This document shows positions 1-8,427 of a stretch of DNA of 64,000 bases, one piece after another. Below the pieces are notes generated by a model that was not told the DNA's origin, searched no databases, and was given only the letters and a program-made list of their open reading frames with translations. The translations under genes were made by a program, and so were the position numbers. How positions within the stretch are numbered: the first letter of the stretch is position 1; each line of letters starts with the position of its first letter. This DNA comes from Alphaproteobacteria bacterium (GTDB lineage: Bacteria; Pseudomonadota; Alphaproteobacteria; Rhizobiales; Beijerinckiaceae): positions 1 through 64,000 of the forward strand of contig JAJPHH010000047.1 of the NCBI GenBank assembly GCA_021325385.1. Reading direction: 5' to 3'.

Positions 1-56
1 AGATCATGGTAAGCTTGGTCGGCCTTGGAGCCGCGCCGCGTCTCCGCCTCGCTCAT
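1..56 (-). CDS. 5' end of a GntR-family-like regulator (partial, runs off the left edge)
   Basis: Reading leftwards from an ATG at 56-54, eighteen open codons encode MSEAETRRGSKADQAYHDL and continue past the edge. An AGAGGG-type ribosome binding site lies just upstream. The stretch KADQAYHDL resembles the start of the winged-helix domain of FadR/GntR regulators, which often sit divergent from sugar-acid catabolic genes like those starting at 220. Only the first residues are visible, so the family is an inference from a short match and from context. Confidence 0.5.
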   Translation of the reverse strand, partial: MSEAETRRGSKADQAYHD

Positions 57-113
57 CGCCCTCTGCCCTCGCGCGTCTCCGCCCAGAAAAGTCTTTATTT
101 TCGAAGCTAGCAT

Positions 114-126
114 GTTAGAGGCTAAC
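114..126. promoter_or_regulatory. Candidate operator, inverted repeat GTTAG-AGG-CTAAC
   Basis: A perfect 5-bp inverted repeat with a 3-bp spacer lies in the 163-bp gap between the divergent partial regulator (start at 56) and the FAH-family gene (start at 220). A GCTAGC palindrome touches its left side at 106-111. The position suits an operator for the divergent GntR-like regulator. Function is inferred from symmetry and place only. Confidence 0.4.
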
Positions 127-219
127 CAGAGGAATGGCCAGCGTCAATGTGTCGCCGCGCGCTTCGGAAAAGCGCGCCGGCCATAGATCGGTGAAAAAGG
201 CCGCGAGCCGGGAGGAGAA

Positions 220-1398
220 ATGGTTGAGCTTCGTCTGAGCGTCGCCGAGACGGCCCCGCGCGATCTCTATGCCGGCGCTTTGGCCGCCCGCATTTGGCGG
301 CCTGACCAGGAGGGGCCGTCGGTTGCGGCGGTTCGGCCGGAAGGCGTCGTCGACATTTCGCGGCGATTTCCGACGGTGAGCGCCCTATGCGAGGCGGAGA
401 ACCCGGCCGCCGCGCTCAGAGCCGCCGACGGCGACGTCGTCGGCTCGTTCGAAGACGTCATCGCCAATACGCCGCCGGACCGCCGCGATCCGGCGAAGAT
501 CTGGCTCTTGGCCCCGGTCGACCTGCAAGCGCTCAAGGCGGCGGGGGTGACTTTCGCAACCTCGATGCTGGAGCGGGTCATCGAAGAGCGCGCCCGCGGC
601 GATTTCAGCGCCGCCGCGGCCTTACGCGCCGAATTGGTCGCGCTGATCGGCGAGGACCTCTCCAAGCTGAAGCCCGGCTCGCCCGCGGCGATGCGGCTGA
701 AGGACGCGCTCATCGCCAAAGGCGCCTGGTCGCAATATCTCGAAGTCGGCATCGGCCCGGACGCCGAGATTTTCACCAAGAGCCAGCCGATGTCGGCGAT
801 CGGCCACGGCGCCGACGCCGGCTTCCACCATGCTTCCGCCTGGAACAACCCGGAGCCGGAAGTGGTTGTCGTCGTCAATTCGCGCGGGCAGGCGGTCGGC
901 GCGAGCCTCGGCAATGACGTGAATTTGCGCGATTTCGAGGGCCGCTCCGCCTTGCTGCTCGGCAAGGCCAAGGACAACAATGCGAGTTGCGCGATCGGCC
1001 CGCTGCTCCGCTTCTTCGACGATACGTTCACGATGGACGACGTGCGGCGCATGGACGTCCGCTTGACCGTCGAGGGACCGGAAGGCTTCCGGCTCGAAGG
1101 CGGTTCGTCGATCGCCCAGATCAGCCGCGACCCTGAGGATCTGGTCGCCCAGATGATCGGGCCAAGCCATCAATATCCCGATGGCGCGGCGCTTTTCCTC
1201 GGCACGATGTTCGCGCCGATCGCCGACCGCGACGCGCCCGGCAAAGGCTTCACTCATAAAGAGGGCGACGTCGTCACGGTGGCCGCGGACAAGCTCGGCA
1301 AGCTCGTCAACCGCATGCGCCATTCGCGCGATTGCCCGCCTTGGACTTTCGGCGCGGGCGCTTTGATGAAGAACCTCGCCAAGCGGGGCTTGCTTTAA
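220..1398 (+). CDS. Fumarylacetoacetate hydrolase family protein (probable 2-keto-3-deoxy sugar-acid dehydratase/hydrolase)
   Basis: A 392-residue cytoplasmic enzyme of the FAH superfamily. The C-terminal half carries the FAH fold, with EVGIGPDAEIF, SAIGHGADAGFH and a metal-site region around EPEVVVVV and GNDVNLRDFE. The start has a strong GGGAGGAGA ribosome binding site. It is followed by a semialdehyde dehydrogenase (1563) and a PfkB kinase (3170). FAH-family enzymes act as 2-keto-3-deoxy-pentonate dehydratases in oxidative pentose pathways that end in 2-oxoglutarate semialdehyde. The pairing with the aldehyde dehydrogenase supports such a role, but the exact substrate cannot be read from sequence. 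It could also be an aromatic-pathway acylpyruvate hydrolase. Confidence 0.8.
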   Translation: MVELRLSVAETAPRDLYAGALAARIWRPDQEGPSVAAVRPEGVVDISRRFPTVSALCEAENPAAALRAADGDVVGSFEDVIANTPPDRRDPAKIWLLAPVDLQALKAAGVTFATSMLERVIEERARGDFSAAAALRAELVALIGEDLSKLKPGSPAAMRLKDALIAKGAWSQYLEVGIGPDAEIFTKSQPMSAIGHGADAGFHHASAWNNPEPEVVVVVNSRGQAVGASLGNDVNLRDFEGRSALLLGKAKDNNASCAIGPLLRFFDDTFTMDDVRRMDVRLTVEGPEGFRLEGGSSIAQISRDPEDLVAQMIGPSHQYPDGAALFLGTMFAPIADRDAPGKGFTHKEGDVVTVAADKLGKLVNRMRHSRDCPPWTFGAGALMKNLAKRGLL

Positions 1399-1411
1399 GA
1401 TGGAGCATCTG

Positions 1412-1494
1412 TGTCATTCCCGCGAAAGCGGGAATCTAGGAGCCGCGCGTCTCCGACAAGCTCAGTCTGGATTCCCGCTTGCGCGGGAATGACA
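1412..1494. repeat. Palindromic intergenic repeat (REP-like), two inverted hairpins
   Basis: The left unit (1412-1440) contains TCATTCCCGCGAAAGCGGGA, itself a hairpin. The right unit (1467-1494) is its near reverse complement, with ATTCCCGCTTGCGCGGGAAT as a second hairpin. The two units face each other around a 26-bp GC-rich centre, so the 83-bp element is a palindrome of palindromes. It fills most of the gap between the FAH and aldehyde dehydrogenase genes. This shape is typical of REP/BIME-type elements scattered through alphaproteobacterial genomes. It could also stop or stabilise transcripts. Confidence 0.75.
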
Positions 1495-1562
1495 GTCAGG
1501 GAGTCCTGCTCTAAACAGGCGGACTCGCCGCTGCTAACAATTCAACCTCTCAGGAGCGCAGC

Positions 1563-3002
1563 ATGAACGACGTCAGTTCGAACTTCATCGCCGGCGAATG
1601 GGTCAAGGGCGACGGCGTCTCGCGCAGCATCAACCCCTCCAACACCGATGACGTGGTCGGCGAGTTCGCCCGCGCGAGCGCGGCCCAGGTCGAGACGGCG
1701 ATCGCGGCGGCGCGGGCCGCCTTTCCCGCGTGGTCGCATTCGACGCCGCAAGAGCGACACGACATTCTGCTGCGCGTGTCGACCGAGATTCTTTCCCGCA
1801 AGGAGGAGCTCGGCCGGCTTCTGTCGCGCGAGGAGGGCAAGACGCTGCCCGAAGGGATCGGCGAAGTCGCTCGCGCCGGCCAGATTTTCGATTTCTTCGC
1901 TGGCGAAGCTTTGCGCATTCCCGGCGAGAAGGTCGCGAGCGTGAGGCCGAATATCGACGTCGAGATAACGCGCGAGCCGGTCGGCGTCGTCGGAATCATT
2001 TCGCCCTGGAATTTCCCGATCGCGATCCCGGCCTGGAAAATCGCGCCGTCCCTCGCTTACGGCAATTGCGTCGTGTTCAAGCCGTCCGACTTCACCCCCG
2101 GCATGGCCCACGCGTTGTCGGAGATCATCGTCCGCGCCGGCGTGCCGAAAGGCGTTTTCAATCTCGTGATGGGGCGCGGCTCGGTGGTCGGCGAAGCGAT
2201 CCTGCAGAATAAACATATCGACGCGATCACATTCACCGGCTCGGTCCAGACCGGGCGACGCGTCGCCGCTGCTTGCGCCGAGCATATGCGCAAGTTTCAG
2301 CTCGAAATGGGCGGCAAGAATCCGCTCGTCGTGCTCGACGACGCCGATCTCAAAATCGCTGTCGAATGCGCGATCAACGGCGCTTTCTACTCGACCGGCC
2401 AGCGCTGCACCGCCTCTTCGCGGCTCATCGTCACCAAGGGGATTTACGCGAAATTCGCCGAGGCCATGCTCGAGCGGATGAAGGCGCTCGTCACCGACGA
2501 CGCCTTGAAGGCCGGCACGCATATCGGCCCGGTCGTCGATCAAGGTCAGCTCGACCAGGACCTGTCGTACCTGAAAATCGGCGTCGACGAAGGCGCCAAG
2601 CTTGCCGGCGGCGGCGAGCGCGTCGAACGGGCGACGCCCGGCTTCTACCTGACGCCGGCCCTGTTCACCGACGTCGACAACAAGATGCGCGTCGCGCGCG
2701 AGGAGATTTTCGGCCCGGTCGCGGCGATGATCCCGGCCAAGGACTATGACGAGGCGCTGGCGATCGCCAATGACACGCCGTTCGGCTTGAGCTCGGGCAT
2801 TTGTACGACGAGCCTGAAATACGCGGCGCATTTCAAGCGCAATTCCGAAGCCGGCATGGTGATGGTCAATCTGCCGACCGCCGGCGTCGACTATCACGTG
2901 CCGTTCGGCGGCCGCAAAGGCTCGAGCCTGGGCTCGCGCGAGCAGGGCCGCTACGCGGCGGAGTTCTATACGACCGTGAAGACGGCGTACACGATGGCGT
3001 GA
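1563..3002 (+). CDS. NAD(P)+-dependent aldehyde dehydrogenase, 2-oxoglutarate-semialdehyde dehydrogenase type
   Basis: A 479-residue aldehyde dehydrogenase of full family length. Visible landmarks are the nucleotide loop FTGSVQTGRR, the catalytic Glu in LEMGGKNPLVV, the catalytic Cys in GQRCTASSR and the EEIFGPVAA segment. An AGGAG ribosome binding site precedes the ATG. With the upstream FAH-family enzyme it fits the last two steps of oxidative pentose or hexarate breakdown, oxidising 2-oxoglutarate semialdehyde to 2-oxoglutarate for the TCA cycle. The substrate assignment is inferred from the neighbour, because this family is broad (succinate-semialdehyde and betaine-aldehyde enzymes look alike). 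Confidence 0.85.
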   Translation: MNDVSSNFIAGEWVKGDGVSRSINPSNTDDVVGEFARASAAQVETAIAAARAAFPAWSHSTPQERHDILLRVSTEILSRKEELGRLLSREEGKTLPEGIGEVARAGQIFDFFAGEALRIPGEKVASVRPNIDVEITREPVGVVGIISPWNFPIAIPAWKIAPSLAYGNCVVFKPSDFTPGMAHALSEIIVRAGVPKGVFNLVMGRGSVVGEAILQNKHIDAITFTGSVQTGRRVAAACAEHMRKFQLEMGGKNPLVVLDDADLKIAVECAINGAFYSTGQRCTASSRLIVTKGIYAKFAEAMLERMKALVTDDALKAGTHIGPVVDQGQLDQDLSYLKIGVDEGAKLAGGGERVERATPGFYLTPALFTDVDNKMRVAREEIFGPVAAMIPAKDYDEALAIANDTPFGLSSGICTTSLKYAAHFKRNSEAGMVMVNLPTAGVDYHVPFGGRKGSSLGSREQGRYAAEFYTTVKTAYTMA

Positions 3003-3009
3003 CGCACAT

Positions 3010-3153
3010 TATCCTCCCCCGTCGAAGACGGGGGAGGGGGACCGCGCGTAGCGCGGTGGAGGGGGCCGCTGAGTCTGGAATTATCCTGGACCGCCGCGGC
3101 CCCCTCCACCATGCTTCGCATGGTCCCCCTCCCCCGCTTCGCGGGGGAGGATA
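3010..3153. repeat. 144-bp palindromic repeat element
   Basis: The element begins TATCCTCCCCCG and ends with its complement CGGGGGAGGATA. Inside are mirrored blocks: CCCCCGTCGAAGACGGGGG and GCGCGTAGCGC hairpins on the left answer ATGCTTCGCAT and CCCCCGCTTCGCGGGGG hairpins on the right. It differs in sequence from the 1412-1494 element, so a second family is present. It occupies nearly the whole gap between the aldehyde dehydrogenase and the PfkB kinase, leaving only the kinase ribosome binding site free. It looks like a REP/MITE-type unit without coding capacity. Confidence 0.8.
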
Positions 3154-3169
3154 GAAACCGGGAGGGGGC

Positions 3170-4108
3170 ATGATTCTGATTTCCGGCGAGGCGCTGGTCG
3201 ACCTCATTCCCGACCGCGTCAGGGACAACGCCTATGACGCGGTGCTGGGCGGCTCGCCGTACAATGTCGCGATCGGCCTCGGCCGGCTCGGCGCGCCGAC
3301 CGCCTTTGTCTCCCGCGTCTCGAAAGACGCGAATGGCGAAGCCTTCGCCGCAGCATTGGCGCAGGCCGGCGTCGATCTCTCCTTCGTCGCCCGCGTTCCA
3401 GAGCCGACCACGCTCGCCTTCGTGATGCGCGGCACGGCCGCGACCGGCGCGCGCTATTCCTTCTACCTCGATTCGACCTCATTCGACGGGCCATGGCCTT
3501 TCCCGCGGCAATGGCCGCCGAACGCGCGCCATCTGCATGTCGGCTCGATCTCGGCGCTCGATCCGCGCCATGGCGACAGCGTCGTCGCAGCGCTCGGCGA
3601 GGCGCGCCGACACGCCACGACCAGCTTCGATCCCAACATCCGGCCGCTGGTGACCCCGGATCGCATGAAAGTGATCGCCCTGGTCGAGCGCCAATTGGCG
3701 CTGGCGAGCTTCGTCAAAGCGAGCGACGAGGATTTGCGTTGGCTCTATCCGGACCGCGATCCAGAAGCCTCGATCGCCGATTGGGCGCGGCGCGGGCCTC
3801 TTTTCAGCGTGGCGACGCGCGGCCCGGAAGGGGCGGTGGCTTTTCTCGGTTCGGAGCGCATCGAAGCGCGCGCGCCGAAGGTCGAGGTGGTCGACACGGT
3901 CGGAGCCGGCGACAGCTTCATGTCGGCGCTGATCGCCGCGATGGACGCGGATGGCGCGCTTGGCATGAAAGCCGCCGCGCCGAAAGCCGCCAGCCTTTCA
4001 CGCTGGCTCAATTTCGCTACGACCGCCGCCGCGATCACCTGCACGCGCAAGGGCTCCGATCCGCCGACCCGCGCCGAAATCGAGACGCGTTTGGCGCAGG
4101 GCTCCTAA
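3170..4108 (+). CDS. PfkB-family carbohydrate kinase (fructokinase-like)
   Basis: A 312-residue ribokinase/PfkB enzyme that phosphorylates a sugar or sugar acid with ATP. The N-terminal GEALVDLIP and the GGSPYNVAIGLGRLG sugar-site motif are present, as is the C-terminal signature DTVGAGDSFMSAL holding the catalytic Asp and anion hole. The ATG follows GGGAGGGGG. It comes after the FAH and aldehyde dehydrogenase genes on the same strand, so it may feed the same catabolic unit, for example as a 2-keto-3-deoxygluconate kinase or fructokinase. Motifs do not decide between these substrates. Confidence 0.8.
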   Translation: MILISGEALVDLIPDRVRDNAYDAVLGGSPYNVAIGLGRLGAPTAFVSRVSKDANGEAFAAALAQAGVDLSFVARVPEPTTLAFVMRGTAATGARYSFYLDSTSFDGPWPFPRQWPPNARHLHVGSISALDPRHGDSVVAALGEARRHATTSFDPNIRPLVTPDRMKVIALVERQLALASFVKASDEDLRWLYPDRDPEASIADWARRGPLFSVATRGPEGAVAFLGSERIEARAPKVEVVDTVGAGDSFMSALIAAMDADGALGMKAAAPKAASLSRWLNFATTAAAITCTRKGSDPPTRAEIETRLAQGS

Positions 4109-4233
4109 GCTGTTTTTGGGGGCGCGGCGGCCTCGCCGCCCGTCGCGAGAAACCTATCTTAAGTCGGCGTCGCGATTGCGAAATTGGGCCGATTCCTTTA
4201 GGGGAAAACTGGTCCGTCATCCGGAAGTCAGCC

Positions 4234-4641
4234 ATGGCCTCGACCGACGCTTCGCCTCCCCTTCGTGAAAGACCGCTATCGCCGCATCTAAGCGTCTATC
4301 GCTGGACCATCACGATGACGATGTCGATTGCGCATCGCGTGACCGGCGGCGCGCTCTATGTCGGCACGATCCTGCTCGCCTGGTATCTCATCGCGACCTC
4401 CATGGACGCGTCCGCCTTCAGCGCGGCGTCAGGCTTTCTGAACTCGATCATCGGCCAGATCATTCTCTTCGGCTTCACCTGGGCGCTCGTCCATCACGCG
4501 CTCGGCGGCGTTCGCCACGCGATTTGGGATACGGGCTACGGCTTGGATAAGCCGATGCGCGACCAGCTGGCATGGGCGACGCTGGTTGGCGGCGTTGTGC
4601 TCACGATCGCGGTCTGGATCATCGGCTATTCGGTGCGCTAG
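4234..4641 (+). CDS. sdhC: Succinate dehydrogenase cytochrome b556 subunit SdhC
   Basis: A 135-residue integral membrane subunit of respiratory complex II with three predicted helices. The ATG at 4234 gives the family N-terminus (RPLSPHLSVYRW), so the longer upstream open frame is not used. The conserved SIAHRVTGG segment and HHALGGVRHAIWD, which includes the likely haem-ligand histidine, are visible. It anchors SdhAB and helps form the quinone site together with SdhD, which starts 9 bp after its stop. It is the first gene of sdhCDAB. Confidence 0.95.
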   Translation: MASTDASPPLRERPLSPHLSVYRWTITMTMSIAHRVTGGALYVGTILLAWYLIATSMDASAFSAASGFLNSIIGQIILFGFTWALVHHALGGVRHAIWDTGYGLDKPMRDQLAWATLVGGVVLTIAVWIIGYSVR

Positions 4642-4650
4642 GAGCAGCTC

Positions 4651-5040
4651 ATGACGCCGAACGACAATTCGCTCCGCTCGCCGCTCGCCAGGGTCCGCTA
4701 TCTCGGCTCGGCCCGATCCGGCGCGCAGGAAAGCTGGCTGATGCGGGTGACCTCGGCGGCTCTGATCCCGCTCACCATCGCCTTTATCTGGGTGCTGCTG
4801 TCGCTTCTGTCGAAGGACTATAACGGCGTACGCGCCGAACTCGGCCGGCCGCTGCCGGCGATCATCGTCATGTTGTTCGTGCTGGTCGGAATCTATCACA
4901 TGCAGATCGGCATGCGCTCCATCATCTTCGATTACCTGCATGGCCGCGCCAAGGAATGGGCGCTGGTCGGCAATGTCTTCTTCGCCGGCGCGCTGGCGCT
5001 CGCCTGCGTCTATTCGGTTCTGCGCATCGGCTTCGTCTGA
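4651..5040 (+). CDS. sdhD: Succinate dehydrogenase hydrophobic membrane anchor SdhD
   Basis: A 129-residue membrane subunit with three helices, around residues 32-52, 62-82 and 102-125. Family motifs are [15 protein letters not shown] before the first helix and [17 protein letters not shown], with the haem- and quinone-side histidines, between helices two and three. It lies 9 bp after sdhC and 11 bp before the sdhA start, consistent with co-transcription. Confidence 0.93.
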   Translation: MTPNDNSLRSPLARVRYLGSARSGAQESWLMRVTSAALIPLTIAFIWVLLSLLSKDYNGVRAELGRPLPAIIVMLFVLVGIYHMQIGMRSIIFDYLHGRAKEWALVGNVFFAGALALACVYSVLRIGFV

Positions 5041-5051
5041 AGGCTTTTAAA

Positions 5052-6887
5052 ATGGCGAGCAACGGCAAGAACGGCGCGAGCGCCCCGGCCCAGAACGGCA
5101 AAGCCTATCCGATCACCGATCATACGTTCGACGTGGTCGTGGTCGGCGCCGGCGGCGCGGGCTTGCGCGCGACGGTCGGCTGCGCGCAAGGAGGCTTGCG
5201 CACCGCTTGCGTCACCAAAGTCTTTCCGACCCGCTCGCACACCGTCGCCGCGCAGGGCGGCGTCGCCGCTTCGCTCGGCAATATGGGGCCGGACGATTGG
5301 CGTTGGCACATGTACGATACGGTCAAGGGCTCCGACTGGCTCGGCGACCAGGACGCGATCGAATATCTCTGCCGTCATGCGCCCGAAGCAGTGTACGAAC
5401 TCGATCATTGGGGCGTGCCGTTCTCGCGCACCGAGGACGGCCGCATCTATCAGCGCCCGTTCGGCGGCATGACCACGGAATACGGCAAGGGCATCGCCCA
5501 GCGCACTTGCGCCGCCGCCGACCGCACCGGCCATGCGATTCTGCATACGCTCTATGGCCAGGCGCTGAGGGCCCAGGCCGAGTTCTTCATCGAGTTCTTC
5601 GCGATCGACTTGATCCGCGATTCCGAGGGCCGGGTGCGCGGCGTCGTCTGTCTCAAGATGGACGACGGCACGATCCATCGCTTTCGCGCCCATCTGACCG
5701 TTCTCGCCACCGGCGGCTACGGCCGCGCCTATTTCTCGGCGACTTCGGCTCATACCTGCACCGGCGACGGCAACGCGATGGCGCTCAGGGTCGGCCTGCC
5801 GCTGCAGGACATGGAGTTCGTGCAATTCCATCCGACGGGCATTTACGGCGCCGGCTGTCTCATCACCGAGGGCTCGCGCGGCGAGGGCGGCTACCTGACC
5901 AATTCCGAAGGCGAGCGCTTCATGGAGCGCTACGCGCCGTCAGCCAAGGACCTCGCTTCGCGCGACGTCGTCAGCCGCGCCATGACTATGGAGATCCGGG
6001 AGGGGCGCGGCGTCGGCAAGCTCAAGGATCATATCTATCTCCATCTCGATCATCTCGATCCGAAAATCCTGCACGAGCGCCTGCCCGGCATTTCCGAGAG
6101 CGCCCGTATCTTCGCCGGCGTCGACGTGACCAAGGAGCCGATTCCGGTCCTGCCGACCGTCCACTACAATATGGGCGGCGTGCCGACGAACTATCACGGC
6201 GAGGTCGTGACCAAGGCGAACGGCGATCCCGACGCGATCGTGCCTGGCCTGATGGCTTTGGGCGAAGCGGCTTGCGTCTCGGTGCATGGCGCCAATCGCC
6301 TCGGTTCGAATTCGCTGATCGACCTCGTCGTCTTCGGCCGCGCCGCGGGCTTGCGGGCGCGCGAAATCGTCGAGCCGGGCGAGGCGCATGCCGATCTGCC
6401 GAAGGACTCGGCCGATCTCGCGCTGACGCGGCTCGACCGTTTCCGCCACGCCAATGGCGATACGCCGACGGCGGAACTGCGCGCGCGCATGCAACGGACC
6501 ATGCAATCGAATTGCGCGGTCTTCCGCACCGGCGAGGTGCTGCAGGAAGGCCAGAAGCTGATCCACGACGTCTGGCGCGCCGGCGCCGACGTCAAAATCA
6601 CGGATCGTTCGCTGATCTGGAATTCCGACCTGGTCGAGACGATGGAGTTCGACAATCTCATCGCCCAGGCCGTCGTGACGATGGACAGCGCCGCCAACCG
6701 GCTCGAGAGCCGCGGCGCGCATGCGCGGGAAGATTATCCCAACCGCGACGACAAGGAATGGATGAAGCACACGCTGGCCTGGATCGACGCCGACAAGCAA
6801 ACGGTGACGATCGACTACCGGCCGGTCCATACCTACACGATGACGAACGACGTGACGTATATCGAGCCGAAGGCGCGGGTGTATTGA
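5052..6887 (+). CDS. sdhA: Succinate dehydrogenase flavoprotein subunit SdhA
   Basis: A 611-residue flavoprotein that oxidises succinate to fumarate at the inner face of the cytoplasmic membrane. The FAD-binding GAGGAGLRA is near residue 35. [13 protein letters not shown] carries the histidine that binds FAD covalently in this family. The substrate region [11 protein letters not shown] and the C-terminal YIEPKARVY are intact. The start at 5052 gives [10 protein letters not shown] followed by the normal core, and the open frame upstream is inside sdhD. Length is typical. The iron-sulphur subunit does not follow directly, because a toxin-antitoxin module intervenes. Confidence 0.96.
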   Translation: MASNGKNGASAPAQNGKAYPITDHTFDVVVVGAGGAGLRATVGCAQGGLRTACVTKVFPTRSHTVAAQGGVAASLGNMGPDDWRWHMYDTVKGSDWLGDQDAIEYLCRHAPEAVYELDHWGVPFSRTEDGRIYQRPFGGMTTEYGKGIAQRTCAAADRTGHAILHTLYGQALRAQAEFFIEFFAIDLIRDSEGRVRGVVCLKMDDGTIHRFRAHLTVLATGGYGRAYFSATSAHTCTGDGNAMALRVGLPLQDMEFVQFHPTGIYGAGCLITEGSRGEGGYLTNSEGERFMERYAPSAKDLASRDVVSRAMTMEIREGRGVGKLKDHIYLHLDHLDPKILHERLPGISESARIFAGVDVTKEPIPVLPTVHYNMGGVPTNYHGEVVTKANGDPDAIVPGLMALGEAACVSVHGANRLGSNSLIDLVVFGRAAGLRAREIVEPGEAHADLPKDSADLALTRLDRFRHANGDTPTAELRARMQRTMQSNCAVFRTGEVLQEGQKLIHDVWRAGADVKITDRSLIWNSDLVETMEFDNLIAQAVVTMDSAANRLESRGAHAREDYPNRDDKEWMKHTLAWIDADKQTVTIDYRPVHTYTMTNDVTYIEPKARVY

Positions 6888-6927
6888 GGATTGATCTGCT
6901 CAGATTACGCCACGCCAAGGAGGAGCG

Positions 6928-7173
6928 ATGAACGCGCTTACGATTGAAAAGCTGAGTTCTCAGACCTGGAAAAACCTCGCCGCGCGCGCCCGCGCGCACC
7001 ACAACTCCATAGAGGATGAGGCCGCCGCTATCCTCGAATCGGCGCTGAGCGGGAACCCAAGCAAGAGCGAGCGGCAGCGGATCGTGGATCGAATTGCGGC
7101 AATGACGCCCAAGGGCGTTGTTCAGAACGATAGCACTTTGTTCATTCGCGCGGAGAGAGACCGTCAGCGGTGA
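6928..7173 (+). CDS. FitA/Arc-type ribbon-helix-helix antitoxin
   Basis: An 81-residue protein resembling plasmid-stability (FitA-like) antitoxins. The N-terminal LTIEKLSSQTWKNLAARARA matches the beta strand and first helix of a ribbon-helix-helix DNA-binding domain, followed by HHNSIEDEAAAILESAL. The charged C-terminal tail would bind the PIN toxin encoded next. AGGAGGAGCG precedes the ATG. The stop overlaps the GTG start of the toxin (GTGA). It is placed inside the sdh operon and is presumably co-transcribed with it. Such antitoxins usually repress their own promoter; no operator was identified here. Confidence 0.75.
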   Translation: MNALTIEKLSSQTWKNLAARARAHHNSIEDEAAAILESALSGNPSKSERQRIVDRIAAMTPKGVVQNDSTLFIRAERDRQR

Positions 7174-7481
7174 ACTTGATCATCGACGCCAGTGTCGCGG
7201 TGAAGTGGTTCGTCGAGGAGGCGGGGCGCGACCTCGCATGCGACGTGCTCCGAGACGGCTTCGATTTGTTTGCGCCGGACTTGGCGCTCGTCGAGGTCGC
7301 GAACGCTCTGCGAAACAAAGTGCGTCTGGGTCTAGCGAAGTATGAGCAGGCTCGAGCGTCGCTGACCATTTTCCCTGGCCTCTTTAGTCGGCTTGTTCCG
7401 CAAATTGAGACGTTCCGCGAGGCTTTCGCGCTTCGGTTGAGCGATTGGAAGTCTGGTCTGCCGACTAACACGATGGTGTGA
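7170..7481 (+). CDS. PIN-domain VapC/FitB-type toxin, C-terminally truncated
   Basis: The first 85 residues match a VapC-type RNase: the DASVAVKWFVEE strand with catalytic Asp6, and APDLALVEVANALRNK with the second acidic residue. The family then continues for about 30 residues through a DxxY/D acidic cluster. Here the frame ends at 103 residues with RLSDWKSGLPTNTMV, just before that cluster, and sdhB starts three bases after the stop. The likely cause is loss of the 3' end. The product probably cannot cleave RNA, so the pair may be a remnant or the antitoxin may act only as a regulator. The inactivity is inferred from missing residues. Confidence 0.7.
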   Translation: MNLIIDASVAVKWFVEEAGRDLACDVLRDGFDLFAPDLALVEVANALRNKVRLGLAKYEQARASLTIFPGLFSRLVPQIETFREAFALRLSDWKSGLPTNTMV

Positions 7482-7484
7482 TAA

Positions 7485-8273
7485 ATGGTCCAATTCACTC
7501 TTCCCAAGAACTCGCGCATCGTCGAAGGCAAGACCTGGCCGAAGCCGGCCAACGCCAAGCGCGTGACCGAGTTCCGCATCTATCGCTGGAATCCGGACGA
7601 TAACGCCAATCCGCGTATCGATACGTACTATGTCGACCGCGACGATTGTGGGCCGATGGTGCTCGACGCGCTGATCTGGATCAAGTCGAAGGTCGATGCG
7701 ACCCTGACCTTTCGCCGCTCCTGCCGCGAGGGCATTTGCGGCTCTTGCGCGATGAACATCGACGGCGGCAATACGCTCGCTTGCACGCGCGGCATGGACG
7801 AGGAGGGCAAGAGCGGCGGACCGATCAAAATCTATCCACTGCCGCATCTCGCCGTTGTCAAGGACCTCGTGCCCGACCTCTCCAATTTCTACGCCCAGCA
7901 CGCCTCGATCGAGCCATGGCTGAAGACCGTGACCCCGGCGCCGGAAAAAGAATGGCGGCAGAGCCCGGCGGACCGCTCGAAGCTCGACGGACTCTATGAG
8001 TGCATCCTCTGCGCCTGCTGCTCGACTTCTTGTCCCAGCTACTGGTGGAACGGCGAGCGCTATCTCGGGCCGGCGATCCTGCTGCAAGCGTACCGCTGGC
8101 TGATCGATTCGCGCGACGAGGCGACCGGCGAGAGGCTCGACGATCTTGAAGATCCGTTCCGGCTCTATCGCTGCCATACCATAATGAATTGCGCCAAGAC
8201 CTGCCCGAAAGGGTTGAACCCAGCCAAAGCGATCGCCGAGATCAAGAATCTGATGATCGAGCGGCAGATGTGA
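7485..8273 (+). CDS. sdhB: Succinate dehydrogenase iron-sulphur subunit SdhB
   Basis: A 262-residue electron-transfer subunit linking SdhA flavin to quinone. The plant-type ferredoxin cluster ligands lie in [16 protein letters not shown]. The C-terminal clusters are in [16 protein letters not shown] and [17 protein letters not shown]. The length is normal. It starts three bases after the truncated toxin, and there is no obvious promoter in so short a gap, so expression probably depends on read-through from sdhCDA across the toxin-antitoxin genes. Confidence 0.96.
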   Translation: MVQFTLPKNSRIVEGKTWPKPANAKRVTEFRIYRWNPDDNANPRIDTYYVDRDDCGPMVLDALIWIKSKVDATLTFRRSCREGICGSCAMNIDGGNTLACTRGMDEEGKSGGPIKIYPLPHLAVVKDLVPDLSNFYAQHASIEPWLKTVTPAPEKEWRQSPADRSKLDGLYECILCACCSTSCPSYWWNGERYLGPAILLQAYRWLIDSRDEATGERLDDLEDPFRLYRCHTIMNCAKTCPKGLNPAKAIAEIKNLMIERQM

Positions 8274-8427
8274 GCGAGCGCGCCGTGACGATTGGCGCGC
8301 CCGAGCGCCGTTGCGCCGGTAGCAGCCGAAAACCGACTGCCGCCCATCCAGCCTGGCCATCTGGGCAGTAGCGCGCGAGCGCGGCGGGGCCACATCTTAG
8401 CGAACCAATTTTCGCTGGAGGCCGCAC

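Noticed and set aside
3493-4641. 382-codon version of SdhC
   Set aside because: The upstream 247 codons are an off-frame reading of the PfkB kinase; SdhC proteins are about 130 residues and start at 4234.
5207-6931. 574-codon open frame overlapping sdhA in another frame
   Set aside because: Arg-rich frame-shifted reading of sdhA; no family match.
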